Positions 1 to 61,139 of a stretch of 64,000 nucleotides of DNA are shown here, piece after piece. The DNA is taken from positions 20,857,805 through 20,921,804 of the forward strand of contig NC_133472.1 in NCBI RefSeq assembly GCF_025370935.1. The letters are read 5' to 3'. Source of the DNA: Choristoneura fumiferana (lineage: Eukaryota; Arthropoda; Insecta; Lepidoptera; Tortricidae). The position numbers were made by a program, and so were the translations under genes. The notes under the pieces were generated by a model. The model saw only the letters and a program-made list of their open reading frames with translations, had not been told where the DNA came from and did no database searches. Position 1 is the stretch's first letter, and each line of letters begins with the position of its first letter.

Positions 1-119
1 ATCTACTCAGTCATGTCCCCGCATTATAAAAATACCACCACCCAGTAATTACTAGTTTCCAGAGAAGTAGATTGGATTAGGTTAGTAAGCTTAGGTAATA
101 AAAAAAGAGCAACCTTGAG

Positions 120-1690
120 GAAAACCATCGTTTCTGTTGTATATTAAAGGATACTCATTTTATTACTCATTCCTACTCCATCGAAAATATTTGAGAAGGT
201 GATACACAAACGCCTTACCACATATATAAATGATATAAACTTCCTATTCGAACGACAGTACGGTTTCAGACAAAAGTCCAGCACCCTTTCTGCTACCATC
301 GACCTTGTTACTAAAATAAAGACTAATATAGATCAAAAGAACATAGCATTAGGAATTTTCATTGATCTCAAGAAAGCTTTTGATACTGTTAGTCATGATC
401 TGTTAATTTACAAACTCTCTGAGATAGGAATAGCGGGAAGGGCGTTGGAATTATTAAAATCATACCTCGCAAATCGATGTCAGATCGTGAAAATTGAACA
501 AAATGAAAGTAGACCTAGACAAATTTGCTACGGTGTGCCGCAGGGCTCAATACTAGGACCCCTTCTGTTTCTAATTTTTATAAATAATATCTCTGAAATA
601 GGCCTGAAGGGACACATCACACTTTACGCTGATGACACGTGCCTTTTTTATTTTGGTAAATCCATTGACTCCGTTGTCGATGAAGCTCAGGCTGATTTGC
701 GGTTGCTTGAGAATTGGTTCCTGTGTAACTTGTTAACCATAAACGCATCCAAAACCGAGTACATAATTTTTGCACCAAAAAATAAGAAGAATTTAGAGCA
801 TAATGCGCTTACGATAAATGGAGAAATATTAAACGAAGTAAGCAAAGTGAAATATCTAGGACTTGTTCTCGATAAGCGATTGTCATGGAAACCGCATATT
901 GAAAAAATTATATCTAAAATATCATCGTTACGAGGTTTGTTTCGAGCAGTGGGTCGATCTTTTCCATTAAATGTCCGGTATACAATCTATAATACTTTAG
1001 TTATGCCTCGCATTGAATATCTGGTTGAGCTCTGGGGTACGGCCGCAAAAACCAATTTGCAAGAATTACAAATAGCTCAAAATAAACTTATCAAAGTTCT
1101 CTTTAATTATCACTACCTGACTTCGACAAAGAAAGTGTATCATGCCACAAAAGTAATGAACATTGCACAGATCTACCAGTATAAAACATGTATTCTTATT
1201 TATAAAATACTTAATAATAAAATTCACACTGAAATATCTTTTATAAAAAGAAACCAAACTTCCCTCAAACAGCTAAGAAGAGCTCATTACATTTGCACAC
1301 GATCGTCAAGAACTCACAATTATGGAAGGAAGAATATTAAATGTGAGGGGGTAAAAATATACAATGCTCTACCTAAGAACATTCAAGAAGCCGACTCCCT
1401 AGCAATATTTAAGAAAAAACTCAAGTGTTACATTTTAAAAAGTACCCAAGATAAATAATTTTACCGCACAATCAGAACGCGCCCTTATACTTAATTATCT
1501 TCGGCTCGTCAACTGATTCTCGAACCTGTTATGATTGTCGACTGGATGTCTTAGTTTAAGAATACCCTCAACTTGCTTTTGTATGCTCATTTGTGAATAG
1601 TTTAAGCAAATTATTGTTACTTATTTCTCATTATAAGTGATTGTTATCTTTTTGAGAAATAAATAAAAATTCTTAACATCAAAAAAATTA
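120..1690 (+). mobile_element. Non-LTR retrotransposon fragment (3' half) with poly(A) tail
   Basis: A 5'-incomplete LINE copy. It contains a reverse-transcriptase reading frame (about 150-1458), then an AT-rich 3' region with AATAAA at 1658-1663 and a run of A at 1681-1687 that looks like the 3' tail. An in-frame TAA at 145-147 marks the point where coding similarity is lost. The RT lacks an RNase H region after the thumb and resembles the jockey/CR1/Daphne type; the clade is an inference. It lies to the left of the last anoctamin exon in the window and is probably inside the next, unseen intron of that gene. Confidence 0.85.
150..1458 (+). pseudogene. Reverse transcriptase domain of non-LTR retrotransposon ORF2 (5'-truncated)
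   Basis: About 435 codons read in frame to TAA. Numbering from the GTG at 199, visible motifs are FIDLKKAFDTV (residues 54-64, first catalytic Asp), GVPQGSILGPLLF (112-124) and the catalytic YADD (143-146), followed by a thumb-like region with KYLGLVLDKRLSWKPHI. These are the hallmarks of a LINE reverse transcriptase. There is no ATG at the natural start and no endonuclease upstream, so this is the C-terminal part of ORF2. The frame is otherwise intact, which suggests a fairly recent insertion. The product would not be autonomous. Confidence 0.88.
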
Positions 1691-1699
1691 TATCGGCAA

Positions 1700-1940
1700 A
1701 ATTACACTATGCGAAAGTAACTTTCTGCGTAACTAATTTATGCGTAAGTCGTTTTCTGCCTAAACAATATTCGGAATACGCAAATTATGCGTAAAGCCCA
1801 TTTGGCTTACATTGGTTATGCGTAAAAGAATGCTGCGTAATATAATTATGCGAAAAGAGTTATGGCATAAATACTATTAAGCGTAAACAGATTATGCAAA
1901 ATAGAATTATAACATAAAAAATATGCGTAAACAAGGGGGA
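1700..1940. repeat. Degenerate TATGCGTAA-like repeat array
   Basis: The octamer ATGCGTAA or close variants (GCGTAA, ATGCGAAA, ACGCAAATTATGCG) recur roughly every 15-35 bases, mostly in one orientation. Spacing is irregular, so it is not a classical satellite. It directly follows the poly(A) end of the reverse-transcriptase copy. No coding frame is seen. Confidence 0.6.
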
Positions 1941-2105
1941 ACCGTGCGCGACGTAACGCGGGATGCAGGAGAGGTGATAGGTCACTACCTTGGTCGAAGT
2001 GAATGATTAGACACACAGCTACAAAAAGAACTGATTGCACAAAAGGCGAATGAATTAAATTAATTAGTAAATGTCAAAATCCTGCTGTCATTACACGACA
2101 TGTTC

Positions 2106-3421
2106 TTGTATTGTATTGTATTGTATTGTAAAACTCTTTATTGTACATAACACACATGAAAATAACATAACACAGGATAATAAGATGTACAAAGGCGAAC
2201 TTATCCCTTAAAGGGATCTCTTCCAGTTAACCTTTGAACGATTGACAGGATATCAGACACAAGAGTAGACACTACAAGTACAATGAAAAGGTAAAAGAAC
2301 CGAAATTTAAATTAACTCAAAAAAAAAAAACATTTCAAATACACATACATATATAAGTACACAAACTAATACATAATAATGAAGTCAATAAACTAATACA
2401 TATCAAGACAAATAAACTACATGCAAAATACATATATACATATACACCGCATATACACAAAACAGAACATACAACACTGCCTCCTTTAAGAATTTACGAT
2501 GAACTGTCAAGCCAGTGCGCCCTTAAGCGATTCCGCAGGGTGGCAACCGACTGTGCCTGCCTGATATCACCTGGCAACCGATTCCACAGACTCACAGCGT
2601 GCACGGAGAAGGATTTAGAGTAAGATTTGGATTTGGAAACTGGAAAAGCGAGAGAAAGATTATTACTCGACCGCAACCGATTTCCAGACCCAGCAGCCAA
2701 GTAACTGAACCTTTCTGAAAGATAGGAAGGGGACTGAGGTTTAAAAAGGACATTAAAGAGCAACGACAGGATGTGAATATTACGGCGATGACGAATTGGC
2801 AGCCACTTCAGCTGAGCACGAAAAGTAGACACGTGATCGTATTTTCGGAGACCGAAAATGAAGCGTATGCACACATTCTGAAGTCGCTCAAGCTTGTCAA
2901 GTAGCTGCTCAGAGAGATCTAGATAGGCAATGTCGCCGTAGTCGAGGAGAGGGAGAAGGAGAGATTGTGCCAGTGTAATCTTGGTGTGCAAAGGAAGGAA
3001 ATTTTGCAAGCGTCTAAGTGAATGGACTGAGGCAAAAAGCTTGCGGCTGACTTCAGAGACATGAGCCGACCAGGAAAGCGTCTGATCCATGATGATGCCC
3101 AAGTTTTTGACCGTGGTTGAGAAAGGAATTAACGTTCCATCAAAAATTAATTCTGGCAACACCATGTCAGACACCCTCGAAATGAAGTGTGGGCTACCGA
3201 CAACAATCGCTTGCGACTTCTTGGCATTCACTTTTAGGCCAAAATCAGCCGCCCAAACCCGTATGGCCTCGAGATCAATGTTGACGCGGTTAATCAAGTC
3301 AGGGAAATCATCAATATCCGCCGCTGCATATATTTGTAGGTCATCAGCATAAAGATGGTAGGAGGAAAGTAGTGATGCCGTTATACCATTTATGTTCTTG
3401 TGTGCATGACTTCGTCTTTAG
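2106..3421 (-). mobile_element. Second non-LTR retrotransposon fragment, minus strand, with (TACAA)n tail
   Basis: A 5'-truncated LINE in reverse orientation. Its 3' end is five perfect copies of a 5-bp unit at 2106-2130 (TTGTA on the plus strand), typical of LINEs ending in a short tandem repeat. A non-coding 3' region (2131-2493) precedes the RT reading frame. The 5' break lies about 20 bases past the splice donor of the anoctamin exon at 3444-3604, so the element sits in the same transcriptional orientation just inside that intron. Confidence 0.82.
2494..3420 (-). pseudogene. Reverse transcriptase C-terminal half of a non-LTR retrotransposon
   Basis: Reading from about 3420 leftwards, the frame contains YHLYADDLQIY (YADD catalytic motif, about 3330-3362), then a palm/thumb region (KKSQAIVVGS, KNLGIIMDQTLSWSAHV, LLPLLDYGDIAY) and a C-terminal tail ending LWNRLPGDIRQAQS before the stop. 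This is the usual end of jockey/CR1-type ORF2. Finger and first palm motifs are missing, so it is a 5'-truncated copy. The frame is open and only modestly decayed. Confidence 0.85.
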
Positions 3422-3443
3422 TGGTACCACTTAGATGACGCAC

Positions 3444-36766
<33,323 letters not shown>

Positions 36767-38002
36767 CACATATAATTCTTGAGCTCAAACCTTTCAAATT
36801 ATAAAGGTCTTATAAGGAGACTGACATGTCAATTTTGAGAGGAGATGACTGTCGGTGATTAGTCACTTCACTATATATTATTTCTTTGCTTGTTTAATAA
36901 TTTGTGCTAAATAATATAATTGCACTTATGAGTTCTACACAGTATTACCTATCATAAATATTAATAACAACTGTTAATAGGGAATTAATACAAAAATTAA
37001 ATGTACTATTACAAAAAACCAAACCCAAACCGGGAAGCTCTCAATCTCGAACAGACAGACAGGCCACGGTTGTCACGGATCGGATGACAGATGCACAGAC
37101 TACTAAGAGATATGGACTGATACAGATGAAAGAAAGTCAGAGGTTGGTTAAAGAAGCACAGATTCAGAATATTCAGATCTAAAGAAAGAGTCACAGACAG
37201 ATGGTCGCTCGCTTGCACACATCACCAGCATGAAGTGAGCAAAAAAGTTTTGATCCAATAGCATAATAGCAACAACATCCATGGACGTATAGGTAGTCCA
37301 ACAATTGTATTTTAATGTTATTTTAACAGTTTTAAAGTAGTACGTCCATGACAACATCTCTGCGGTCCATTAGCACAAATATGATAATGATAGAATGTGA
37401 TAGACTTTCTGTGGCTCGCTCTAACATTTCCTTCCCTACGAGTCGAGTAGGCTTGCTTCTAGGGCACAGAACAGCTGGGCTACTCCGAAACTCGAAACTC
37501 GAAGTTCGTGTCGTACGATCCCTCTGACACTTACACTGTTTGATACGAGAGCGAGAGGGACCGCACGACACGAACTTACGAGTTTCGTAGTAGCCTTGCA
37601 GAGTACTTTTCAAGGGTTGCTCGGCATAACAATGTGATATACGCTTAATATCTATGACTGGAATAAATAATTTTTCTGATTTAAAAGTCTGATTAACAAT
37701 CGAATGATACATTTCATTTCATATTATGTTAATTTAATCAGGTGCATTCGAAGTAAAAAAATTAAATCCAATGATGTGGATGTTTTTTGTAGCTGATACA
37801 CGTCAGAGGTTACAGTATTTTATTGTGAGCTAGCAACAATTCTTGCCACGCCGCCCGGGATCTGTCAATTCGCGTCGGTGCCTGCCTGCAGAAGAAACCG
37901 AGTATATTAGGTTGCCGGCGAATAACTGACTTGAATTTACTATATATGTATCCTTTATGTGAAATTTATCACTAAAAGCTTGAAGTTGTGAACATCATCA
38001 AG
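36767..38002. promoter_or_regulatory. Divergent intergenic region between anoctamin and Stt3A
   Basis: The two start codons face away from each other across 1,236 bp. A MITE (37473-37602) occupies the middle. The stretch at 37840-37920 near the Stt3A side is relatively GC-rich (GCCACGCCGCCCGGGATCTG) and may hold its transcription start; this is inference. No TATA box is evident close to either gene. Confidence 0.55.
37473..37602. mobile_element. MITE of the CTACTACGAAAC family (copy 4) in the shared promoter region
   Basis: CAGCTGGGCTACTCCGAAAC and TTTCGTAGTAGCCTTGCAG are the inverted ends; CCCTCTGACACTTACACTGT and GAGAGCGAGAGGGACC are the family core. Confidence 0.82.
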
Positions 38003-55042
<17,040 letters not shown>

Positions 55043-55711
55043 CGCCCGCGCCCGCCGCCTCGCCCGCGCCGCTTCACGCACAATCTCACTGCTGCGCGCA
55101 TCTCTACCAGAATCAATCGCATGACATAATTACAAGTCAAGTGGAGGATGGAAGAAAATGACACAAAATCGGTTAAGTAGGGTTAACGTTCCGTTAAAGT
55201 ATTTTTATCTCATGTCATAAACATTTAATTTGATAGGGATCTCCTGTGGATAACCAGTGGAGTCCTGTACACCGTCGTCTGTCACGAGCACCACGCTCAC
55301 TATTAAGAAAATACGACATGGATCAGTAAGACCCGCTGCACCTAGCGAGATACCAGAACTGACCGTTTTCTTAGATGTCTGTACATTTTATCATAAATCT
55401 GTAAAATTAAAAATGGTCAGCGATGGTTTCCTAAAGTCATTTACGCAAAACCGCAAGGTTCCCAATATTAACTATTTTTACTGACTGGTCCATCGATATC
55501 TTTCCACCTAATAATCTTTCTACCCATTGATTACTGTATACATTGTCTTGTCTGTTTTATGTATTTAGGTAGTGTATAACGAGATGATTGTGCGGACACG
55601 AGCGTTAATTTGGGACCCATTTCGTCAAAAAATCCTTTGAATTGTCATACAAAAGATATTTGACAGATATTTGATCTTAAGTGGATTCCAACTTAACGCT
55701 CTTGACTTTAA
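55043..55711 (+). other. Region downstream of Stt3A, probably 3' UTR at its start
   Basis: The first 30-40 bases are GC-rich, then the sequence turns AT-rich. I did not find a canonical AATAAA close to the stop, so the transcript end is not placed. Confidence 0.45.
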
Positions 55712-56015
55712 TAATCATCATCATACATAACATGTGTATACTGAGTTGCAGTATGTTAACTTTATATATTTTAACCCTTTTCAGAACTAAATTACAAATA
55801 GTTCATACGCATTCGACTGAGAAATTCTTAGATATTTCTTCGTTTCCACTAATCGATCTTATATACTGTATAAAAAAGTTTTAAAATATGATCGATTTAT
55901 GGAAATATTGGTATTCAAAAACTTGTTATTATTTTTATTTTATAACCTATTACGGAATATAGCGGCAAAAAGTACAAGCATGATACCGCACAGGAGCTTT
56001 ATTATAATTTAGAAA
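55712..56015. repeat. Duplicated block, copy 1
   Basis: CATCATCATACATAACATGT, GTATACTGAGTTGCAGTATG and AGTACAAGCATGATACCGCA occur in the same order in copy 2 (57708-58025), with small indels. Confidence 0.85.
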
Positions 56016-56389
56016 TTCATAGTTTCTTTTTAGGCTGAGAATTAGCACACATTTTATTTTTATTCGTTAGTAATATCCATAGCTATCTAGACCTTTTTTC
56101 AATCTCTGTATTCCGAAAGACCCACAAACGCAATGTGGTTCTCAAAATTTGCCGCAAAGGAATATTAAATCTAAATACATTATAGAAAAAGCTGGATTAG
56201 TTACATTTATATTCGAGAACAGCTGGACAGATTATTATGATCTTTGTGGTGTGGATTGTAGAGTTTGTCTCCGCCCCGAATAGCAGAATAGGGGAGAGGA
56301 GCGAAGCCGCGGGAATATACTAGTAAGTATATAAAACAATTAGAAATGCCATGTCACTTTTATATTTTGAACTAGCTTTTACCCGCGGC

Positions 56390-56605
56390 TACGCTCGCGT
56401 GAACCATAAACATTTCAATGAAGCAAGCAATCAAGCAAGCATGCTAGCAAGCATTTAGCAATCATTTAAGCTAGCTTGCAAGCAAGTATGCAAGCAAGCA
56501 AGCATGCAAGCAAACATTTAAGCAAGCTTGCAAGTGAGCATGCTTCGCTCGCGTGAACCATAATCATTTCAAAGAAGCAAGTATGCAAGCAACTACATAA
56601 ACTTC
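56390..56605. repeat. CAAG-rich degenerate repeat
   Basis: CAAGCAAG, GCTAGCAAGC and TGCAAGCAAGCATGC recur many times; the GCGTGAACCATAA phrase appears twice (56397 and 56550). Confidence 0.7.
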
Positions 56606-56639
56606 ATGCTACATCGTTTTGATAGCCGAAGTATCAGGT

Positions 56640-57292
56640 ACGCTACCCTGTTCGACACACTGGAGATCTCTTTATGTTGTTAGAGAGGGATCTATTAACA
56701 AGGAACCCTACGCCAACCTGTGATGTTTGATCATCCTCGCGGAAGTACAGAAGGTGGCCCGAGTCTAAGATGATGGTGCCCTCTCCCTCTCTATGTATTT
56801 CACTTAACTCCTGAATATGCCACCTTATGTTCTCCAGCTCCACTTCCAACTGCGCTAGATGTGTCCTAAAAGTCCGTCCGTTCTACGTAGCCAGGGTCAG
56901 TTTATCCTCTGCCCCACCGTTACCATGAACGCTACTATGGCAAGGAATAGCGAGGCGACCGGGAACTGGGGGCCATCTCTTTGCCGTGCGCTTCATTCTG
57001 GTAGGGGTTTGCCCATAATCCCCACACTGGGCATGCGAGTTGGCGATCGTAGGGCACAGTTTATTGAAACCGCCGATGCTGCAGCCCATCCGGGGCCCGG
57101 GGACTTAACTGTGCCGATTTTGGCTGCGCTATGCGCAATCAGCCAGCTGCCAGAGCCCAGTCTGTTAGACGGCAGGGTGCACCACGGGCAGGTAAGGTTG
57201 GCTTGGGGTCCATAGATGGAGGTTGGCCCCCTTACACCACAAATAAAAAAATGAAAATCTTGAAAAGTTGAAAGTTTGAATACCTCAGACAA
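56640..57292 (-). pseudogene. 5' part of an RTE-type LINE (endonuclease start)
   Basis: On the minus strand, a Pro/Gly-rich leader (GPQANLTCPWCTLPSNRLG, GIMGKPLPE) is followed by LGHI-like and MEVELENIRWHIQELSEIHR. After that come EGTIILDSGHLLYFREDDQT and VGVGFLVNRSL, the beginning of the AP-type endonuclease of lepidopteran RTE/jockey LINEs. Stops and a truncation at 56640 disable it. Confidence 0.7.
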
Positions 57293-57707
57293 TTACCATA
57301 CTAAAGTAAGCTGGGTTATTCGGGAATCACTTCACTGGAATAACCCTAAAGGGGTAATTCGGGAAAAAATTTAAACTATAGCTAGGCCTTTTAGACTGAC
57401 ACAGTCATTCGCAAAAAACGATTATTTGTCATAACATTAATAGTTCGATCTTGTAACTTATCAGGTTTTAGAGTTAGCGGTGTTGGGGTTATTTCGTATT
57501 TAATTTTTTGGCACGAAAATGCACTCGACCAAAAAATTATATATTGCACGTCCAACCGATGTCAGCGCCTCGCATCATCTGGAGAGACGCGAGGAGCGGT
57601 AAATGGGGCGTCCATTTAAGTGCTGCCAGTGGTTAAACATCAACACGTTTAGGAGAAATTTTAAATAAACGGAATAACCCGTTTACAGAATTACCCCAAG
57701 CACCTTA

Positions 57708-58025
57708 ATCATCATCATACATAACATGTGTATACTGAGTTGCAGTATGTTAACTTTTTATATTTTAACCCTTTTCAGAACTAAATTACAAATAGTTCAT
57801 ACGCAATTCGACTGAGAGAATTCTTAGATAAGATGAATTTAGAAATGGCGATTTATAACTTCAACTTTCTAGGTATCCGTAACAACTAATGATAATAAAT
57901 TTTATGGGGTTTATTTTGACTTTTTTCAAAATAATACAGTAAGTTAAGTTTTATTATTTTTATTTTATAACCTATTACGTCTATATTATTAGCAAAAAGT
58001 ACAAGCATGATACCGCACAGGAGCT
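57708..58025. repeat. Duplicated block, copy 2
   Basis: Second copy of 55712-56015; carries an extra segment near 57840-57950 and TACGTCTATATTATTAGCAA in place of TACGGAATATAGCGGCAA. Confidence 0.85.
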
Positions 58026-58621
58026 CTATGACAGAATTTTAGAAATAACATCAGTTGCGGGGCCCGCCCGTGTCGAGAACACAGCACACATTTTATATAC
58101 AATATTCCTATCAGTAAACCTAACGCCCTTTAGCTGATCTATCGTACACCTTGTTAAGTGATATATATAATAAGGTTCACGAAGACGCAAAAACGAAGAC
58201 AATGTCTTCAAATTCTTCTTAAACAAATGCAAAAGAATGTTTGATTTGAAAGTAACTAAATAAGCAGATGATACTGAAATTCTAGCGTCATGCCTAATTA
58301 CGATACCACCATGCTAAACACGCAAATTCTATAATAAAAACAAATACAACCTAATTGATAACCTCCTCCTTTTTTTGAAGTCGGTTAAAAAAAGTCGAAA
58401 GAAAGTAGGTACGTTTAACTTTCTTTTTCTAGTTCAACAAACTTATAAATTAAATCTGCTTCGTTTTGATATAGATAAACAAATGCTGTTGTTGTCGCGT
58501 ATATTCTTTGTCGGTATCACACTCGTGTATACCTAGTCAAAATTAAACATTAATGACATTGTAATAAGAATCACGGAACGTGTCATCGTGAATGACTCTA
58601 CCTATATCTTCATTATTGAAA

Positions 58622-58915
58622 ACAAGAGTTTACCCGCGGTCTCGCACGCGTAAATCATAATCATAAGATACAGCAGCGACTTGAAATTACGGGATATTAC
58701 TAAATTCTCGTGGGAATTCTCGAAAATTACATCGTGTTTTTCATTGACGTTTTATTAAAAACAACCAACCCAAATTTCATGACTCTTAAGCCCAACAATT
58801 GTTATTTCGAGATTTTATCCCTATCCCGTGGGAATATCGGGATAAAAAGTAGCCTGTATGTTATTCCAGATATCCAATTTCATCTAAATCTGTCCAGCCG
58901 TTAAAAAAAACATTT
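58622..58915 (-). mobile_element. Retroposon copy, reverse orientation
   Basis: GTTTACCCGCGGTCTCGCAC, then CCCTATCCCGTGGGAATATC GGGATAAAAAGTAGCCTGTA and ATCTAAATCTGTCCAGCCGT, the complement of the retroposon at 28688-29150. Confidence 0.75.
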
Positions 58916-59219
58916 ATTGCCACATCATAATTACATACTTAGTTGAGTTGAGTATCAATCAAATTCAGTACAGGATCAATAAAAATTGGAAATAAATAAC
59001 CCAGCTACCTACGTTCCGGCAATGGGTACCAATCTCAGCGAATGCTGGACACATGGCAGCATGCACCCAGCGCTGATTTTCAGACCGGGCCCATTAGCGG
59101 AGGCTAGTTGTAACATTATTATGCTACAAAATCATTATTTGAAGACGTATAGTAAAAAAAATATTAAAATAACAAATAACAAACGAAAGTAATTACAAAT
59201 AAAAAAACAAGCATGGTCT

Positions 59220-60000
59220 GACTGATCGACTTGAGGTGATTGATTTGCCAACCTAGATGTTCCAAGAAACTCACGGCTTCCGCAACCTGAGTCTTTAAAA
59301 TGGAACGGTCCTGGTTTACTAACAAGTAGTCGTCTAGATAAACCAGGATGCGAAACCCACGAGCCCGAAGGACTTCCGCAGTCCAATTCGTTATGGCTGC
59401 AAAGGTTCGAGGCGCCGAGGAGAGGCCAAAAGGAAGAGCAGTAAGTTGGAGAATCTCCCCATTGTAAATTATTCTTAAAAATCGTCTGTGTGTCTTTCAG
59501 ATTGGTATATGGAAATATGCCTGCGATAAATCTATCTTTGCCATCCAGTCCTGCTCTTGAAGGAATTCTGTAACGGTTGTCTGTGAGATGAGTTTGAAAT
59601 GTTTTACTGCAACATATTTGTTTAACATACTGAGATCGAATATAGGTCTTATCTCTCCATCGGGTTGGTTTCTTTATTAAAAATATCTTTGAAAAATAGC
59701 CCGGGTTCTTTAATGTGGGTTTTTCTAAAAATTTTGATCTTTTAGTCTTTGTATCTCTTCTGTCATCTGAATAGACACATTTGTTGCATACTTCCTTTGT
59801 AGCATCCGAGTAGGGTAGAACATTGGAGGTTTTTTCTTGAAAGGTATTCTGTGACCTGTAATGGTGTTTAATAAGAATTGATTTGCTCCAAATTGTCTCC
59901 ATATTTTTTGAAATAGTTGTAGACAGCCCCCTCGGAAATGCAATTTCTGATAGTCATTTACTGTTTGCATTGGAACGAAATGGCTTATTTTGTTTATTGA
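59220..60000 (-). pseudogene. DIRS-like reverse transcriptase, frameshifted and truncated
   Basis: GANQFLLNTITGHRIPFKKK starts the pol region; NPGYFSKIFLIKKP is followed by a frameshift. The other frame then gives DWMAKIDLSQAYFHIPI-like, LTALPFGLSSAPRTFA, TNWTAEVLRARGFRI and LVYLDDYLLVN (the YLDD catalytic motif). Sequence ends near 59220, before RNase H or recombinase. Confidence 0.8.
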
Positions 60001-60946
60001 ACTGTTTCTTGACATTTTTCTTCTCTACTTTGTGGTAGGTGTGATCCTGATTTGACTTCTTGTATTGAACTTTCTTAGTGTCTTGATAATATCTGTTCTG
60101 CCGCTCGTGAGGTCGCGATGTACTTGTGCTAGGCCCACTTTTTCTGTCTTTTTCTTTTAAATATGATGGCGTATCTAGCCATACTTGAGTACCACCCAAG
60201 GATTGTGTTAAAGGTAGTAACTGTTCTCGACTAAACAAGAATTCATTACTTGGTGGTATATTTTTTAAGCAAGTCTTGAGATTAATATTGCTTACTTCCT
60301 TGAGTAACCTATCACGTCGAGACTCAATACACTCTGTTCTTTTTCCACATAAAATTTGCATAATTTTATCAGAGTGCTTGCTGATGGGCGACTCTGCTCC
60401 AAATAGCACTGATACTTTGTCATAAAGAGTGTCAGCCTTTAAATCTTTTTCTTCTGAAGCTGCCCAATTTACTAAGTTTTGCAGTCCCTCTTTCAACAGC
60501 TCCTTATGGTGTAGTACCGCATTTGACAGTCCTGCCATAACTTTCTCCGTAGGAGCCAAGAAATCTTTTCCTTTATTCAGATGCATTAACTCTTGATTTA
60601 TTTTGAGTTCAACGAACCCCGGGGTTGCCAAAACAGAACTTAGAGAGTTCTTGTACTTGAGGCCCTGCCATGCTCGAGTATTGAATTTATGTAATTTATC
60701 TAAGCTCGCTAGGCGGTCTAATTTTGCATCCGGTACAATGTGGTTAGTTTTTACTTCAGTGGAAAATTCGCCTAAATTAACTTCCAATGACCTTCGAGGT
60801 GGTGTCAAAAATTGTTCAGGTTCAGGTTTTTGAACGTCATCGCAAGTATTACAGGTACGACGCATTAATTGGTCATCACGATTAGTGGAAGGATTTTGTG
60901 TCAATTGTATCATGTGAGAAAGATAACACCTGAAACATGAGTGCAT
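59954..60946 (-). pseudogene. DIRS-like gag, main piece
   Basis: About 320 codons: TPGFVELKINQELMHLNKGK, DFLAPTEKVMAGLSNAVLHH, GLQNLVNWA and CGKRTECIESRRDRLL. These match the gag ORF found in insect DIRS elements as I recall it. The C-terminal half is basic (QNRYYQDTKKVQYKKSNQD). The open frame is long, so decay is recent. Confidence 0.72.
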
Positions 60947-61121
60947 CTATACGAGGGTCGCACGATTCCACCAATGTCTCTCCGCGAGACTTTTTTGGTC
61001 GTTTATTTGGAGGCGGCCTCGATTCCTCCTCCTCAGAGGAAGACGATGACGATCGCTTTTTGTCACTCATCACTTCTTCGTGATGCACATTGTTTGGATC
61101 CAATATGTTATCAGAGTCCAT
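60880..61121 (-). pseudogene. DIRS-like gag, N-terminal piece
   Basis: Begins MDSDNILDPNNVHHEEVMSD and has a serine/acidic run then RPPPNKRPKKSRGETLVES. A frameshift at about 60920 moves the continuing coding sequence (DALMFQ... then SHMIQLTQNPSTNRDDQ) into the frame of 59954-60946. Confidence 0.7.
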
Positions 61122-61139
61122 TTTGATCGAACACACACT

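Larger units (their letters stand above)
59210..61121 (-). mobile_element. DIRS-like retroelement fragment (gag plus reverse transcriptase), frameshifted
   Basis: Reading leftward: a short acidic/serine-rich leader, a gag-like protein and a DIRS-type reverse transcriptase with LTALPFGLSSAPRTFA and LVYLDDYLL. At least two frameshifts (near 60920 and 59600-59720) break it, and the tyrosine recombinase expected in DIRS elements is not present. Termini are not identified. Confidence 0.8.

Noticed and set aside
56859..57215. 118-residue plus-strand frame starting MCPKSPSVLRSQ.
   Set aside because: The opposite strand carries the LINE leader and endonuclease motifs, so this is antisense to a retrotransposon.
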